64,000 bases of DNA from Paenibacillus sp. FSL R5-0517 (GCF_037974355.1 NZ_CP150235.1:4154001-4218000), one strand, 5' to 3'; numbered from the stretch's first letter, positions 44,361 to 54,023 are shown. Notes: a model not told the origin generated them from the sequence alone. Numbers and translations: made by a program.

Positions 44361-45950
44361 TTAATGGGTTTTGAAAGCAGCCGCAGATTTCGCCAGCTCT
44401 TCCGCCAGTTGTGCCAAAGACTGACAGGTTGCCGCAGTCTCTTCTGATGCAGCCGCGGATTCTTCACTGGAAGCCGAGATGGCTTCAACAGAACTCATTA
44501 CTTCTGCCGCTTGCGCCGCCTCTTCCTCACATGCAGCTGCAATTTCGTTTACTTTCTGGGAGGAGTTATTGACCATATCAATGATCTGATCAAACGCCTG
44601 TCCAGTCATGGAAGACTGCTCAACACTGGCTGCTACTGCCTGCACACTCTGTCTCGTATTTTCCTGCATCGCTTTGATAATGGCTGTAATTTCTTTCGTC
44701 GCCTCGCCGCTTCGTTCTGCAAGCTTCCGGACTTCATCTGCTACTACGGCGAATCCTCGTCCTTGTTCTCCCGCACGTGCCGCTTCAATTGCTGCATTCA
44801 GCGCAAGCAGGTTGGTCTGCTCAGCAATATCGTCAATCACTTCAATGATGTCGCCAATCTTACGGGAATCATCTTCAAGCTTGGTCATTTTCGTATTAAC
44901 AGCTTGCATGCCTTCCAGAGAAGTCTGTACAACAAGCCCACCTTCACGGGCAGTCTTCACAGTATCATTGGACAATTCAGCAGCTTCTTCCGCACTAGCA
45001 GCAACAGAGTTAATGGCAAGTGAGAGCTCCTTGAACAATTCGGAGATGTTTCCTGCCTCGCTGGATTGGCTTGTGCTGGTACTTGCTATTTCCTGTGTGC
45101 TGGCTGAGATCTGTTCCGAAGAAGCAGCAACACTTTGGGAGTTCAACACGATATTGTTGATTAACTCTTTCAGGTTGTCGACCATACGATTCAGTGCTGC
45201 TGCCAGTTGACCCACTTCATCTTTACTAGAGATGTCTGACTTAAGTGCCAGATTTCCCCCGGCGACTTCCTTAGCCAGAACCAACATGGACATGAGTGGT
45301 TTTGAAATCGAGCGAGAGATCATGTAACCAATGAGGATACTGAAGAGTACAGACAGAATCACAAGAATAATGGTTACTGCAAAAGAAGTTGTATAGGCTT
45401 CTTCGGACTTCGTGTTTGCCTGCTCTGCCAGGGTTACATTAAGGTTTACCAAATCAGAGAGTGTTTTTACCACCTCATCACCCGGAGGTTTCAATGTTGA
45501 TTTGAGGAATGTAATGAAAGCTGCATCATCATTAGATAACGCCATAGTGACGCCTTGATCAAATAGTTTCATATAACTGTCATACTGGGTATCTAACTTA
45601 CGAAGCAATTCCGTTTCTTCCGGGGTAGTAGCAAGAGGACGATACGTAGCAATTCGCTCCTCCATGGATTGACGAATTGTAGCCATATTTTCCGTAACTC
45701 TGGTCTGTTCTGCTGCTACAGTTTCAAAATTCAAATCTCGCACGTTAACTCGCAATCTCTGATAATCAACCTGAGCTGAGGACAGTTCTCTAACCGAAAT
45801 CAGATTATTGTTATACATCTCTTGCATTCGTTCATTCGTACTTCTCAATGTTACTACCGAGTAGACGCCAAGTGACGCGAGGATTATCGACACAATTAAA
45901 AATGCCGAGATAATCTTTGTTGCTGTTTTCAAGTTTCCAAACCACTTCAT
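44361..45950 (-). CDS. Methyl-accepting chemotaxis protein with 4-helix-bundle sensor
   Basis: 529 residues from ATG 45950, with AGGAGGAG upstream. Membrane helix about 10-33, an external helical domain (4HB_MCP type) to about 185, second helix about 190-212, HAMP domain, then the coiled-coil signalling domain whose tip (EQTNLLALNAAIEAARAGE) is standard. There is no C-terminal CheR-docking pentapeptide. The ligand cannot be predicted. It is the first gene of the MCP-cheW-cheA operon. Confidence 0.94.
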   Translation of the reverse strand: MKWFGNLKTATKIISAFLIVSIILASLGVYSVVTLRSTNERMQEMYNNNLISVRELSSAQVDYQRLRVNVRDLNFETVAAEQTRVTENMATIRQSMEERIATYRPLATTPEETELLRKLDTQYDSYMKLFDQGVTMALSNDDAAFITFLKSTLKPPGDEVVKTLSDLVNLNVTLAEQANTKSEEAYTTSFAVTIILVILSVLFSILIGYMISRSISKPLMSMLVLAKEVAGGNLALKSDISSKDEVGQLAAALNRMVDNLKELINNIVLNSQSVAASSEQISASTQEIASTSTSQSSEAGNISELFKELSLAINSVAASAEEAAELSNDTVKTAREGGLVVQTSLEGMQAVNTKMTKLEDDSRKIGDIIEVIDDIAEQTNLLALNAAIEAARAGEQGRGFAVVADEVRKLAERSGEATKEITAIIKAMQENTRQSVQAVAASVEQSSMTGQAFDQIIDMVNNSSQKVNEIAAACEEEAAQAAEVMSSVEAISASSEESAAASEETAATCQSLAQLAEELAKSAAAFKTH

Positions 45951-46497
45951 GTAATCTCCTCCTAGGCATCGTAGTGTCCAGTTATGTATATAACGCTTGG
46001 CAAACCCTTCTCTTGGTCGCGCTCCAGACAACTTACGATTTATTTCGACATAAATATAATAAAACTGAATAGAAGATTTTTATTTATATGAATTTGCGTT
46101 ATTATGAATTTTTATTTCAGATATAAAGAATCTACTTTTTTATGAGTTATATACTTTTTACCTATATAATTGTTTTTCAAAATTACATATCTACGCATAA
46201 CAAAACAATTAGCATCAACTTGCATATACATCTACATACAAATTTTCATGTAATATGGTATTCTTAAATTTACATAAGAAACTATATAGTTCTTACGTCT
46301 AACACATTCATATTTCTTGTAAAAAAATATATGTATCAAAACATTCCAATTCCAAATTACAAGACTTAAGTCTATTAAATACTCACATATAATGAGTCCA
46401 ATTTCCCACAAAAAAAACCAAACCCGAGTCAACAAAGTTTGGTTTGAAGCAAAAAAACACACCTTAATTTAACATATACCCCATTTAAAACTAATTT
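45951..46497. other. AT-rich intergenic region upstream of the MCP gene
   Basis: About 550 bases, strongly AT-rich between 46030 and 46330. A 76-codon minus-strand frame (46232-46462) has no ribosome site and a composition expected by chance. A short hairpin (46415-46445) sits at the right end. A sigma-D (flagellar) promoter for the MCP was looked for and not found. Confidence 0.6.
46415..46445. terminator. Probable terminator after the 46498 gene
   Basis: AAACCAAAC and GTTTGGTTT are perfect arms with a 13-base loop. On the minus strand a run of T follows (the plus strand shows AAAAAAA before the first arm). It lies 50 bases after the stop of the gene at 46498. Confidence 0.6.
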
Positions 46498-47178
46498 TCA
46501 TGTGTTATATAATTGTTCCAGTTCCACTAAGCGGTCTTTAATCCTATACGGAATAATACCAAACAGGTTATCCCACGTCATGAACATCTCCGGTCTTAAT
46601 ATATATTCTTCAAACTCCATGGTAGGAACGAACGCTTTGGTCTTTAGATAACGCTCCACCTGAGCATCGATCTGTTCATTCGTTTCAAAATAACCTTGAA
46701 ACAACTCATTCACAAGCAGCCCATCACATCCAGCATCTGAACCCGCTGCACTATACAGGTTAGGCAATAACTCAAATACAACCGGAAGCGGTGAGAAAGC
46801 ATGTTTGCCGGGCTGCGAGTACAGACATACATGATGCTCAACCATATTAACCCGTTCCTTCAATAATCCGCGCAGAACCTTACCATGAAAACTCGCTTCA
46901 CAGTCTACTACCTCTCCGTTATGACCCACATATATCCATACATGCTCCATTTCGTACAGATGTCCAATCTCATAATCCCACCAAATTGCATATTCAATCA
47001 CGTATTGAACGACCTCGCTTGGAAACACAATTTCCCTGCTGAACGATGGTGAAGGCCCGGATTGAAGCAACACAGAAATACCAACAAAATCAGGATAAAA
47101 GGGCTCTGCTCTGTCAAACATCAAAATAGGTGCATAACTCATTGCAGTTTCAAGTGTTTCCATCTCTGACATGTTCAT
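46498..47178 (-). CDS. Protein of unknown function, faint Vps62-like pattern
   Basis: 226 residues from ATG 47178, eight bases after GGAGG; an ATG 21 bases earlier overlaps that site. No signal peptide or membrane segment. The blocks APILMFDRAEPFYP, WWDYEIGHLYEMEHVWIYVG and VDCEASFHGKV recall Vps62/DUF946-type proteins (an acidic H-x-E-H-W-x-Y-V pattern), a family of uncertain, possibly phospholipase-like, role. The similarity is by eye only. A single-gene transcript. Confidence 0.7.
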   Translation of the reverse strand: MNMSEMETLETAMSYAPILMFDRAEPFYPDFVGISVLLQSGPSPSFSREIVFPSEVVQYVIEYAIWWDYEIGHLYEMEHVWIYVGHNGEVVDCEASFHGKVLRGLLKERVNMVEHHVCLYSQPGKHAFSPLPVVFELLPNLYSAAGSDAGCDGLLVNELFQGYFETNEQIDAQVERYLKTKAFVPTMEFEEYILRPEMFMTWDNLFGIIPYRIKDRLVELEQLYNT

Positions 47179-47321
47179 TAAGGAGTCCTCCGTTTTCATT
47201 GGATATTCATACTATACTAACAGAGAACGCAAGGCACTGACTCAGCTATTTTGAATTTTTTTCTAATATAATGCTACCCCCCTCCATGGACTTCATACGA
47301 TAATGATTACATCGGCACATC

Positions 47322-47357
47322 AAAAAGCCTGCAACTGTTATTCCCCAGTTACAGGCT
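47322..47357 (-). terminator. Terminator of the cupin gene
   Basis: AGCCTGtAACTG pairs with CAGTTgCAGGCT around a short loop and is followed by TTTTT on the minus strand, about 40 bases after the cupin stop. Confidence 0.8.
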
Positions 47358-47392
47358 CTGTACTTATATAATGATAAATAAGGAATTTTGAA

Positions 47393-47989
47393 TTAAGACT
47401 CCTGCTTATCGGATGGTGACACTGGCGTCTTGGAAGGTGAAGTCGATTGATCAGAAACCTCCGTATCACATCCTATTGGAGGGCCCAGAATGGCATCATT
47501 TTTAATGGACGCAACGGCTCTGGCATACGCCTCTTCATCCAAGCAGTACGCGCGGTGAGCCACCTCCGGTGGTGTAGCTGCCAAGAAATCCGCTCCAAAC
47601 ACAATATCAGGGGTTGGTTGATCAAAGATCGTTAATACATATACATCATCTGTCTCAGCGACAAACCAGTGAAACCAACCTTTCGGAAATACCACAACTT
47701 GACCTGGTTTCAGGCGATATGTCAATCGTTCACGCGTAAACGGATTGAAGACTGACGCTGTAATTTCACCGCTGATAACTACAACCATCTCCGTGACATT
47801 GGTGTGCCAGTGTGGCTGTACAATAATTCCTTTGCTTAAGTACACGTTGAAGAAACCATTGGCAATGGTCGGCAGCTGTTCTCCAAACAACTGGGTTACA
47901 TAGTTGCGTGAATCCCTCTGATAATTGACAACCGCATTGGAATCGGCAGCTAGTGGAGCATTTGGGGCTTGCAAAATCGGATTCATCAT
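47393..47989 (-). CDS. Germin-like single-cupin protein
   Basis: 198 residues. Cupin motif 1 HWHTNVTEMVVVISGE contributes two His and a Glu as metal ligands; motif 2 PGQVVVFPKGWFHWFV adds the third His. Germin-type cupins include Mn-dependent oxalate oxidases/decarboxylases and storage or sporulation proteins. It has one cupin domain rather than the two of Bacillus oxalate decarboxylases. No signal peptide. The C-terminal 30 residues are Ser/Pro/Thr-rich and disordered. Function not assigned. Confidence 0.82.
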   Translation of the reverse strand: MMNPILQAPNAPLAADSNAVVNYQRDSRNYVTQLFGEQLPTIANGFFNVYLSKGIIVQPHWHTNVTEMVVVISGEITASVFNPFTRERLTYRLKPGQVVVFPKGWFHWFVAETDDVYVLTIFDQPTPDIVFGADFLAATPPEVAHRAYCLDEEAYARAVASIKNDAILGPPIGCDTEVSDQSTSPSKTPVSPSDKQES

Positions 47990-48123
47990 ACGATCATTTC
48001 ACCTCCTTGAGCATACATCTCATTGTTGTACTGTATGCCGGAGATTAGGAAGATAATACCGTTGACTTGTTATACATTCTTTTCATCCGAAACTGCAGGT
48101 TTCATGAATCATGTCTTAAAGAG

Positions 48124-49080
48124 TTATACTTGGCCCGGGAATCTGCCTCCAGCTGCGATGCCTTGGGGTGATATGCGATCAATCTGCTTCATCTCATCAT
48201 CCGTAAGCGAAACTTCTAACGCGCCTAAGTTTTCGTGAACTCTTTCCAGGTTGCGAGTCCCCGGGATCGGAACGATATGCTCTCCCTTTCCAAGTAACCA
48301 GGCCAGAGCAAGTTGAGAAACGGTGCATCCTTTTTGCTTAGCCATCTCTTGGATCAATCCAACAACCTCCAGATTTTTCTGAAAGTTCTCACCTTGGAAA
48401 CGCGGATAGTGACGACGATAATCATCTTCCGCCAAATCGTCTATAGATCGGATCTGACCAGTCAGGAAGCCACGTCCCAATGGGCTATATGGAACCAAGC
48501 CGATGTTCAATTCATGCAGGACAGGCATAATCTCATCCTCAAGTTCCCGACTCCACAATGAATATTCCGTCTGCAACGCTGTAATCGGATGAACAGCATG
48601 TGCACGCCGAATGACCTCTACTGGCGCCTCGGACAAACCAATATATCGAATCTTGCCCTGTTGAACCAGATCGGCAAGTGTGCCTACCGTCTCTTCAATG
48701 GGGGTGTTCGGATCAGGACGATGTTGATAATATAGATCAATATAATCCATTCCCAGGTTGTAGAGACTCGCATCTACTGACTTTTTGATGTAGGCCGGAT
48801 CTCCCTTGGGGCCCTGCGTGTGCGTAATACCGAATTTGGTGGCAACAACAACGTCGGATCTTCGACCTTGAAGCGCACGACCAAGCAGTTTTTCATTTCC
48901 TCCAAATCGCTGTTTTTCATACTCTCCGTACAGATCCGCCGTATCAAACATGGTGACTCCTGCATCCAGTGCACCCTGAATGGTATGTACCGATTCGTCA
49001 TTATCTGGCATCATCATCACACCCAGGCCGAGCCCAGATATACGTAATTTGTCTTTACCTAACGTTCTTGTCTTGAGCAT
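48124..49080 (-). CDS. Aldo/keto reductase (YhdN/AKR13-type)
   Basis: 318 residues from ATG 49080 (AGAGGA upstream). Catalytic Asp and Tyr in MFDTADLYGEY, Lys in VVATKFG, His in LYYQHRPDP, and the NADPH-binding VPIPGTRNLERV are intact. Broad carbonyl reductase, probably for detoxifying aldehydes. The XRE regulator encoded 135 bases upstream on the same strand may control it. Confidence 0.9.
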   Translation of the reverse strand: MLKTRTLGKDKLRISGLGLGVMMMPDNDESVHTIQGALDAGVTMFDTADLYGEYEKQRFGGNEKLLGRALQGRRSDVVVATKFGITHTQGPKGDPAYIKKSVDASLYNLGMDYIDLYYQHRPDPNTPIEETVGTLADLVQQGKIRYIGLSEAPVEVIRRAHAVHPITALQTEYSLWSRELEDEIMPVLHELNIGLVPYSPLGRGFLTGQIRSIDDLAEDDYRRHYPRFQGENFQKNLEVVGLIQEMAKQKGCTVSQLALAWLLGKGEHIVPIPGTRNLERVHENLGALEVSLTDDEMKQIDRISPQGIAAGGRFPGQV

Positions 49081-49215
49081 GAGGCTTCCTCTTTTCATCT
49101 TAAAATAGAAACGATAAATAGCTACGAGTGAGCTTAAGTTCATTCTATTTTAAAACCGAGACACCAACCACACTCCGTGTATGCTAGTAAAGAAATTACT
49201 AGTCTAGTCAACCTT

Positions 49216-50022
49216 CTACATAAGAACAGGGACGTAAATACAACAATGAATGCCTGATTGGCTGTTCAGATTATTCATGGAAAAGATATCGTACGCATGC
49301 ACAACACCATCTGCCCGTTCCGTCGTTTCAAGCAGAACACGATTGACTTGTTTTAATTCGACTTGGTGCAGGTTCCAGATCGTTCGGAAGTCCACACTTT
49401 CTTCACTCAGTTGTTTCACGATGCTGCCAAATCCGGGGTCACTCGGATACTTATCATAATACGTACGAAAGACAGCTACCGAGTGCCGTGCGAATTCATC
49501 CCAATTGTGCATGCGCTCCTTCAGCGTTTCATCCAAGAATAAAATCCGCATCAATAGACGCTCATTCATATTCATCGACGAGAACTTAAAGAGGTTCGTA
49601 TCCGCTGCTTCATTCCAAGCAAGCACCTCAGAGCGTTCATTGGTAATAAAGGAAGGATGAGTCAACTGACTAATAATACTCTGCCAACCTGGGTCCAGTT
49701 GTGAATACGATGCAAGGAATTCATGTTCCGCATTCGGGTCCCATAAGTCAAACAGATGAATCTTCTCTTCCGGGGTTAACCGGAGCGCGTTCGCTATGCT
49801 TTGTATTACTTCTCGTGAAGCTGCCAACTCCCTACCTTGTTCAAGCCACGTGTAGTACGTTGCGCTGACACCAGCCAATACCGCTACTTCTTCCCGCCTT
49901 AGTCCCGGTGTTCTTCGCTGTCCATAAGATCCTGACAATCCAACTTGTTCCGGTTGAATGCGGCTTCTACGTGATTTCAAAAACTCACCCAGTTTTTTGC
50001 TACGGCTCATACCTGCATCCAT
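49216..50022 (-). CDS. XRE-family regulator with MmyB-like ligand domain
   Basis: 268 residues from ATG 50022 (AAAAGGA nine bases upstream; ATG 50028 is also possible). N-terminal helix-turn-helix with RRTPGLRREEVAVLAGVSATYYTWLEQGR in the classical block (only its core quoted: RREEVAVLAG, YYTWLEQGR), then the MmyB-like PAS-type domain of about 170 residues. Such regulators often control a neighbouring reductase; here the aldo/keto reductase. Confidence 0.87.
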   Translation of the reverse strand: MDAGMSRSKKLGEFLKSRRSRIQPEQVGLSGSYGQRRTPGLRREEVAVLAGVSATYYTWLEQGRELAASREVIQSIANALRLTPEEKIHLFDLWDPNAEHEFLASYSQLDPGWQSIISQLTHPSFITNERSEVLAWNEAADTNLFKFSSMNMNERLLMRILFLDETLKERMHNWDEFARHSVAVFRTYYDKYPSDPGFGSIVKQLSEESVDFRTIWNLHQVELKQVNRVLLETTERADGVVHAYDIFSMNNLNSQSGIHCCIYVPVLM

Positions 50023-50136
50023 AGACATCGTTCCTTTTTATAAAAGTATTCAGGCCTATTCGACTCTATCCAAAAATGGTAGTCTCTGAATGACTTGGAT
50101 ATAATCCATTTATTGTTAGTTCTTCAGAATACCTGA

Positions 50137-50304
50137 TTTACAAGTAGCTTAGCATCAAATGGTGCAGAACGAAAATACAAGCAGTGTTTGAAGGAAATTA
50201 GTCAATTAAGTCAACTAGAGCAGATGCAGCAGAATTAGGAACTGCGTCAAGATGATTCGGTAGAAGTTAATGACGAGGAATTATATGAGGTATTTGACGT
50301 TTGA
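50137..50304 (+). pseudogene. Possible gene remnant with in-frame stop
   Basis: One plus-strand frame is open over 55 codons except for a TAG at 50236-50238, and ends at TGA 50302-50304. It reads like a charged, helical protein end (KQCLKEISQLSQLEQ, then VEVNDEELYEVFD). There is no start or ribosome site. It may be the decayed C-terminus of a lost gene. The remainder of 50029-50422 holds only the terminator at 50345-50384. Confidence 0.25.
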
Positions 50305-50344
50305 AAGATTTCTAGGGATTTCACCATTAAACCGTTGTTTACGC

Positions 50345-50384
50345 AAAAAGGGCCCTGTTATCAAAAGTGCAGGACCCTTTTTTT
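50345..50384. terminator. Bidirectional terminator after the GntR gene
   Basis: AAAGGG and CCTG pair with CAGG and CCCTTT, with one mismatch between, around an 11-base loop. The stem is flanked by A and T runs on both sides. It closes the amino-sugar-acid operon about 40 bases after the GntR stop. Confidence 0.8.
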
Positions 50385-50422
50385 GTATGAATACAATTTC
50401 TTTCACGATATGTCCGCCGGCC

Positions 50423-51145
50423 TCAAGTGTCATAACTAACCAGATAATGATGAAGTTCCGTGTTATAACACCCGATACTGTGCTCAATTAATCTGCCTTC
50501 TCCGTCGAAGGAGTTACGAAGGCGCTTTAGCACATGCGTTCCCAGGGAGATCTTCAGTAGTTGGCATACTTCAGGAGTTGCCGGCTCTACAAAGAAACGG
50601 TCTTTGAAGTTCTCCAGCAAAATGTCGTTCTCCTCCAGTGATTCATAGAGCGATTGGATGTCTCCATTGATTTCCTCCTTGCCTCCGCCGGGCAATGCAG
50701 CTGCTGCCAAGAAGTGTATCAGATGAATATAAGGTTGTCCGTTAAGAATGTAGAGTCTTTCAATCCGCTGACAATATGGCCCGTAGAGATCATACTCCTC
50801 CGTACCAGTATCATTGGTCAGTAACCGGGAATTCAGAACTTTCTTTTCCAGCTTATGACCCTCTTCTACGAGCAGTTCCGTAAACCGTTTGCCCTTTGAG
50901 AGCTTCTGATGAGAGGTATTGCGCATTACAATTGTACCGACTCCACTTTTCTTCTGCACATAGCCTTCCTGGGACAGCTCTTGGACCGCACCGCGGACTG
51001 TCATTTTACTGACCCCGAATTCCTTCTCCAGCTGTGGTTCGGAGGGAATGATGCTTCCGAGAGGATATACGCCATGTAGAATCCGATCTTTGAGAATTTT
51101 TTGGATTTGCTGATATAAAGGACCTTGCTTGCGCTTTAGGGACAC
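50423..51145 (-). CDS. GntR-family regulator with UTRA domain
   Basis: 240 residues. N-terminal winged helix GPLYQQIQKILKDRIL with PSEPQLEKEFGVSKMTVRGAV, then a UTRA (HutC/FarR-type) effector domain from about residue 85 (QRIERLYILNGQPY and YNTELHHYLV). It probably represses its own operon and responds to a pathway sugar acid. It is the last gene of the amidohydrolase-dgaE-dgaF-kinase run, 10 bases after the kinase. Confidence 0.9.
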   Translation of the reverse strand: MSLKRKQGPLYQQIQKILKDRILHGVYPLGSIIPSEPQLEKEFGVSKMTVRGAVQELSQEGYVQKKSGVGTIVMRNTSHQKLSKGKRFTELLVEEGHKLEKKVLNSRLLTNDTGTEEYDLYGPYCQRIERLYILNGQPYIHLIHFLAAAALPGGGKEEINGDIQSLYESLEENDILLENFKDRFFVEPATPEVCQLLKISLGTHVLKRLRNSFDGEGRLIEHSIGCYNTELHHYLVSYDT

Positions 51146-51155
51146 TCACTGTTCA

Positions 51156-52169
51156 CTACCTTTCAACATCTGAGGTACGGTCCGACAGCGCTCGGAGTAC
51201 TTCATTCTCGGTAAAAAGCGCTGTATCACCTTGTGTGGTATGGGCCAGCATCGCTGCCGCCACCGCCATATTAACCGTATGTTCCTGTGGATATCGCTGC
51301 AATTCCCCATGGATGATGGCGCTGGCAAACACATCGCCGGCACCAATCCGGTCGTATACCGGGAACGTCAGCTTGCGGGAAAATACGAACGTACCTTGAT
51401 GATAGATATATCCTGTCAAGGAATGCGTATGGTCCGCGTTGATCTCACGGTGGGTTCCTGCTACCGTTCCGATTCCGAAGCGCTGTGCAACTTCAGGAAT
51501 CGCTTGCTTCATCCGTGTCATTCTATCATATTCTTCGGTACCGATGCCAAGAATGCCCTTCGCATCCATCTCATTCATCAGCACCAGATCTGCCAGCCCT
51601 AGCATTTCTTCATAATGCGGGCGGGCCTTGACATAGCCATCCGGCCCCCATAACGCAGGACGGTAATTACAATCAAAGACAACCTTGCCTCCAGCATTCT
51701 TCACTTCCTCCGCAAGCTGTTTCATCTGCTTGCGCACGCCATCATTCATAGCCAGCGTAATGCCACATAAATGAAGCACGTCGATCCGGGACGCAAGATC
51801 TCTCATATCATAATTGGCCGCACCCGCAGTATTGAAACTGCTGCCCAGCCGGTCTGTGTAAGTGACTCTGCCTGGGCGGGCTCCAAAGCCATTCTCCAGA
51901 AAATACATCCCAAGGTGTTTACCGCCCTGTCTAATAAGAGAGGTATCCACCCCAAGCTTGCGCAGATAAGCGATAGCCGCTTCGCCCACCGGAGTTTCCG
52001 GCAAAGTCGTAATAAGAGCACCGTTATGGCCGTATCTGGCTAGTGCTGCGGTTACATTCACCCCGCTGCCGGAAAAAGAATACTCCAGCCTGCTGCTCTG
52101 GACCAGCGTTTCGTATCCCGGAACCTGCAGCCGCATCATCACTTCGCCAAAAGCAGCAACCCTATGCAT
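51156..52169 (-). CDS. PfkB-family sugar kinase (2-keto-3-deoxygluconate kinase-like)
   Basis: 337 residues. The N-terminal FSGSGVNVTAALARYG and the C-terminal DRIGAGDVFAS, with the catalytic Asp of GAGD, identify a ribokinase/PfkB enzyme; overall it resembles KDG kinases (KdgK). Between an aldolase of the KDPG type and a GntR regulator, phosphorylation of 2-keto-3-deoxygluconate to KDPG is the likely step. It overlaps the aldolase gene by 8 bases. Confidence 0.87.
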   Translation of the reverse strand: MHRVAAFGEVMMRLQVPGYETLVQSSRLEYSFSGSGVNVTAALARYGHNGALITTLPETPVGEAAIAYLRKLGVDTSLIRQGGKHLGMYFLENGFGARPGRVTYTDRLGSSFNTAGAANYDMRDLASRIDVLHLCGITLAMNDGVRKQMKQLAEEVKNAGGKVVFDCNYRPALWGPDGYVKARPHYEEMLGLADLVLMNEMDAKGILGIGTEEYDRMTRMKQAIPEVAQRFGIGTVAGTHREINADHTHSLTGYIYHQGTFVFSRKLTFPVYDRIGAGDVFASAIIHGELQRYPQEHTVNMAVAAAMLAHTTQGDTALFTENEVLRALSDRTSDVER

Positions 52170-52917
52170 ACTGGTCCACCAGCGATTTCATTATTTCGAG
52201 CAATCTGCGGACATCCTGTACGTTGGTATTCCCGGTCTGTGACTCAATAATTGAAGAATACACATGTGGTATAACTTGAGGTACACCCGCCTGTAGTGCA
52301 ATCTCTAGAATGGGTCCAAAGTTGTCCAGATCAATTCCACCTGTGGGCTCCAGAGCAAAACTCGCTTCCCCACAAGCCTTGGCAACCGCACGGTACTCCT
52401 CCTCCAGCTTCAATCCCTGCATCGGATAATATTTGAGCGCGTTCCCTCCCATGTCACGAACCAGTGCAATGGCGGCATGAACTGGAACAATGGCCTGCGG
52501 AGTGGTTACTGAACTAACGGGGCCAGTCGATATATTCACATAGCCTGGTTGCCCGCACGGAGATACCAGGCAGTTAATCCAACTATCTTTAGGTCCCAGA
52601 TTGGCACGGGTTGCCCCCACTGCCGGGAATACCTGATTGATATGGCTTCCCGGATAGCTCGCGGCAATCTCCGCCACAACTGCAGCCTGACGACTGTCTC
52701 CAGCTCCGAGTCCGATGGATACTGCATCTTGAATCGCTTGACCATATTCAGTCATGGCCACTACAGCTTCCTCCGACGTAGCATAGTTTTTGGAGAGCAC
52801 ACCAACAAGTACATAACCTTCCGCAGCCTCGTACACATCTCTAGCGTTCCCGATACTTCCTGCCAGTACATTTATTGCGGCTCTATTCTTATACAGACAC
52901 TGCTGAATATGACTCAT
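52162..52917 (-). CDS. KDGP aldolase, DgaF family
   Basis: 251 residues, TIM-barrel, with VNISTGPVSSV, MGGNALKYYPMQGL (a Lys that could form the Schiff base) and EPTGGIDLDN. This matches the DgaF group (2-dehydro-3-deoxy-phosphogluconate aldolases unlike Eda), which in Salmonella works with DgaE on D-glucosaminate 6-phosphate. It would split KDPG to pyruvate and glyceraldehyde 3-phosphate. Overlaps the DgaE-like gene by 4 bases. Confidence 0.85.
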   Translation of the reverse strand: MSHIQQCLYKNRAAINVLAGSIGNARDVYEAAEGYVLVGVLSKNYATSEEAVVAMTEYGQAIQDAVSIGLGAGDSRQAAVVAEIAASYPGSHINQVFPAVGATRANLGPKDSWINCLVSPCGQPGYVNISTGPVSSVTTPQAIVPVHAAIALVRDMGGNALKYYPMQGLKLEEEYRAVAKACGEASFALEPTGGIDLDNFGPILEIALQAGVPQVIPHVYSSIIESQTGNTNVQDVRRLLEIMKSLVDQYA

Positions 52918-54023
52918 TCTGGTTTGCCTCCCACGATTTCATGTATTCTGCTGACGATGACCTGCAAATCATCCCCTTGCAGCGACCTTGGATCAATATC
53001 GAAATAACCCTGCTTGACGCCATAGTCTCGGGTATATACCGCAATAACACCTTCACGCAGCTGGTCATTCACTTTCTTTGCATCCACCCCAGCAAGAGAG
53101 GAATCAATCTGAACACGCCCTCGGAAAATCGATCTGCCGGCTTCATCCTGCACAATGCGGACCGAAACACCAGGAAGTTCACCAAGTGGCTGAAGAGCCT
53201 CCAGCTTCTGTTTCTCTCGTTCACTATGGTCCGCTTTGTCCTGGTATTCCTCCAAAGCTTGAAGTAACCCAAAGATGGTCTCTTTGCCAACCTTCATACT
53301 GCGGCCGATCCCGTGAAGTTGTACCTGTAACCACTCCATATATTTCTTTTTGCCGGCGACAATACCGGAAGTAGGGCCTTCAATAGCTTTTGACCCACTA
53401 TAAATGGCCAGATCCGAAAATTGGACATATTTGCGCAGATCCTCTTCCGCTGCCGCATCCACAATCAGCGGCACCCCTCTACGCTGTGCCACCTCCCAGG
53501 CCTCTTCCACTGAAATCATGTTTTTCTGCACAGTGTGATGAGATTTAACATAAAGAATGGCTGCCGTGTTTTCACCGATCGCCTGATCGATATGCTCCTT
53601 GCGGCCTTCATTCGCATATCCAACTTCCACTACCCGGCCACCTCCAAGGAATACCATGGTTTCTACTGGCGCTCCATATTGCACATTATGGCCCTTTAGC
53701 ATAATAATTTCATTTTTCAATACCGGCTCCTGATGCAAACGAAGGCTGATACGCGGATTTCCGGCGGTCACAATGGCCGCTACCGAAAGCGCAATACCGC
53801 TGGATGCAGAGTTCACCACAACTGCGCTTTCCGAGCCAAGAAACTGTGTAATATATTCTCCGGATTTGTTCACAAGATCGGCCATTTCCACGTACCGCTG
53901 TCCGCCCTGTTTCATCGCATCCATGACTGAATCCGTTGGTGCAGAAACGCCAAGGATGCTCATTCTTCCACTGGCATTAATAACACGCTTCAATCCATAT
54001 TTAGCCTGTAGTGAGTGACCCAT
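52914..54023 (-). CDS. PLP-dependent ammonia lyase, DgaE/SelA-like
   Basis: 369 residues from ATG 54023 (AAAGGAG nine bases upstream), overlapping the amidohydrolase gene by 23 bases. SelA-like fold-I protein: the N-terminal GLKRVINASGRMSILG and the PLP Lys in YSGSKAIEGPTSGIVAG. DgaE removes ammonia from D-glucosaminate 6-phosphate to give KDPG. Here a separate kinase is present and no PTS is, so the free acid (giving KDG) is a likelier substrate; this is inference. Confidence 0.85.
   Translation of the reverse strand: MGHSLQAKYGLKRVINASGRMSILGVSAPTDSVMDAMKQGGQRYVEMADLVNKSGEYITQFLGSESAVVVNSASSGIALSVAAIVTAGNPRISLRLHQEPVLKNEIIMLKGHNVQYGAPVETMVFLGGGRVVEVGYANEGRKEHIDQAIGENTAAILYVKSHHTVQKNMISVEEAWEVAQRRGVPLIVDAAAEEDLRKYVQFSDLAIYSGSKAIEGPTSGIVAGKKKYMEWLQVQLHGIGRSMKVGKETIFGLLQALEEYQDKADHSEREKQKLEALQPLGELPGVSVRIVQDEAGRSIFRGRVQIDSSLAGVDAKKVNDQLREGVIAVYTRDYGVKQGYFDIDPRSLQGDDLQVIVSRIHEIVGGKPE

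Noticed and set aside
46232..46462. 76-codon minus-strand frame in AT-rich DNA
   Set aside because: No ribosome site, aromatic-rich translation typical of AT-rich noise, and the terminator hairpin lies inside it.
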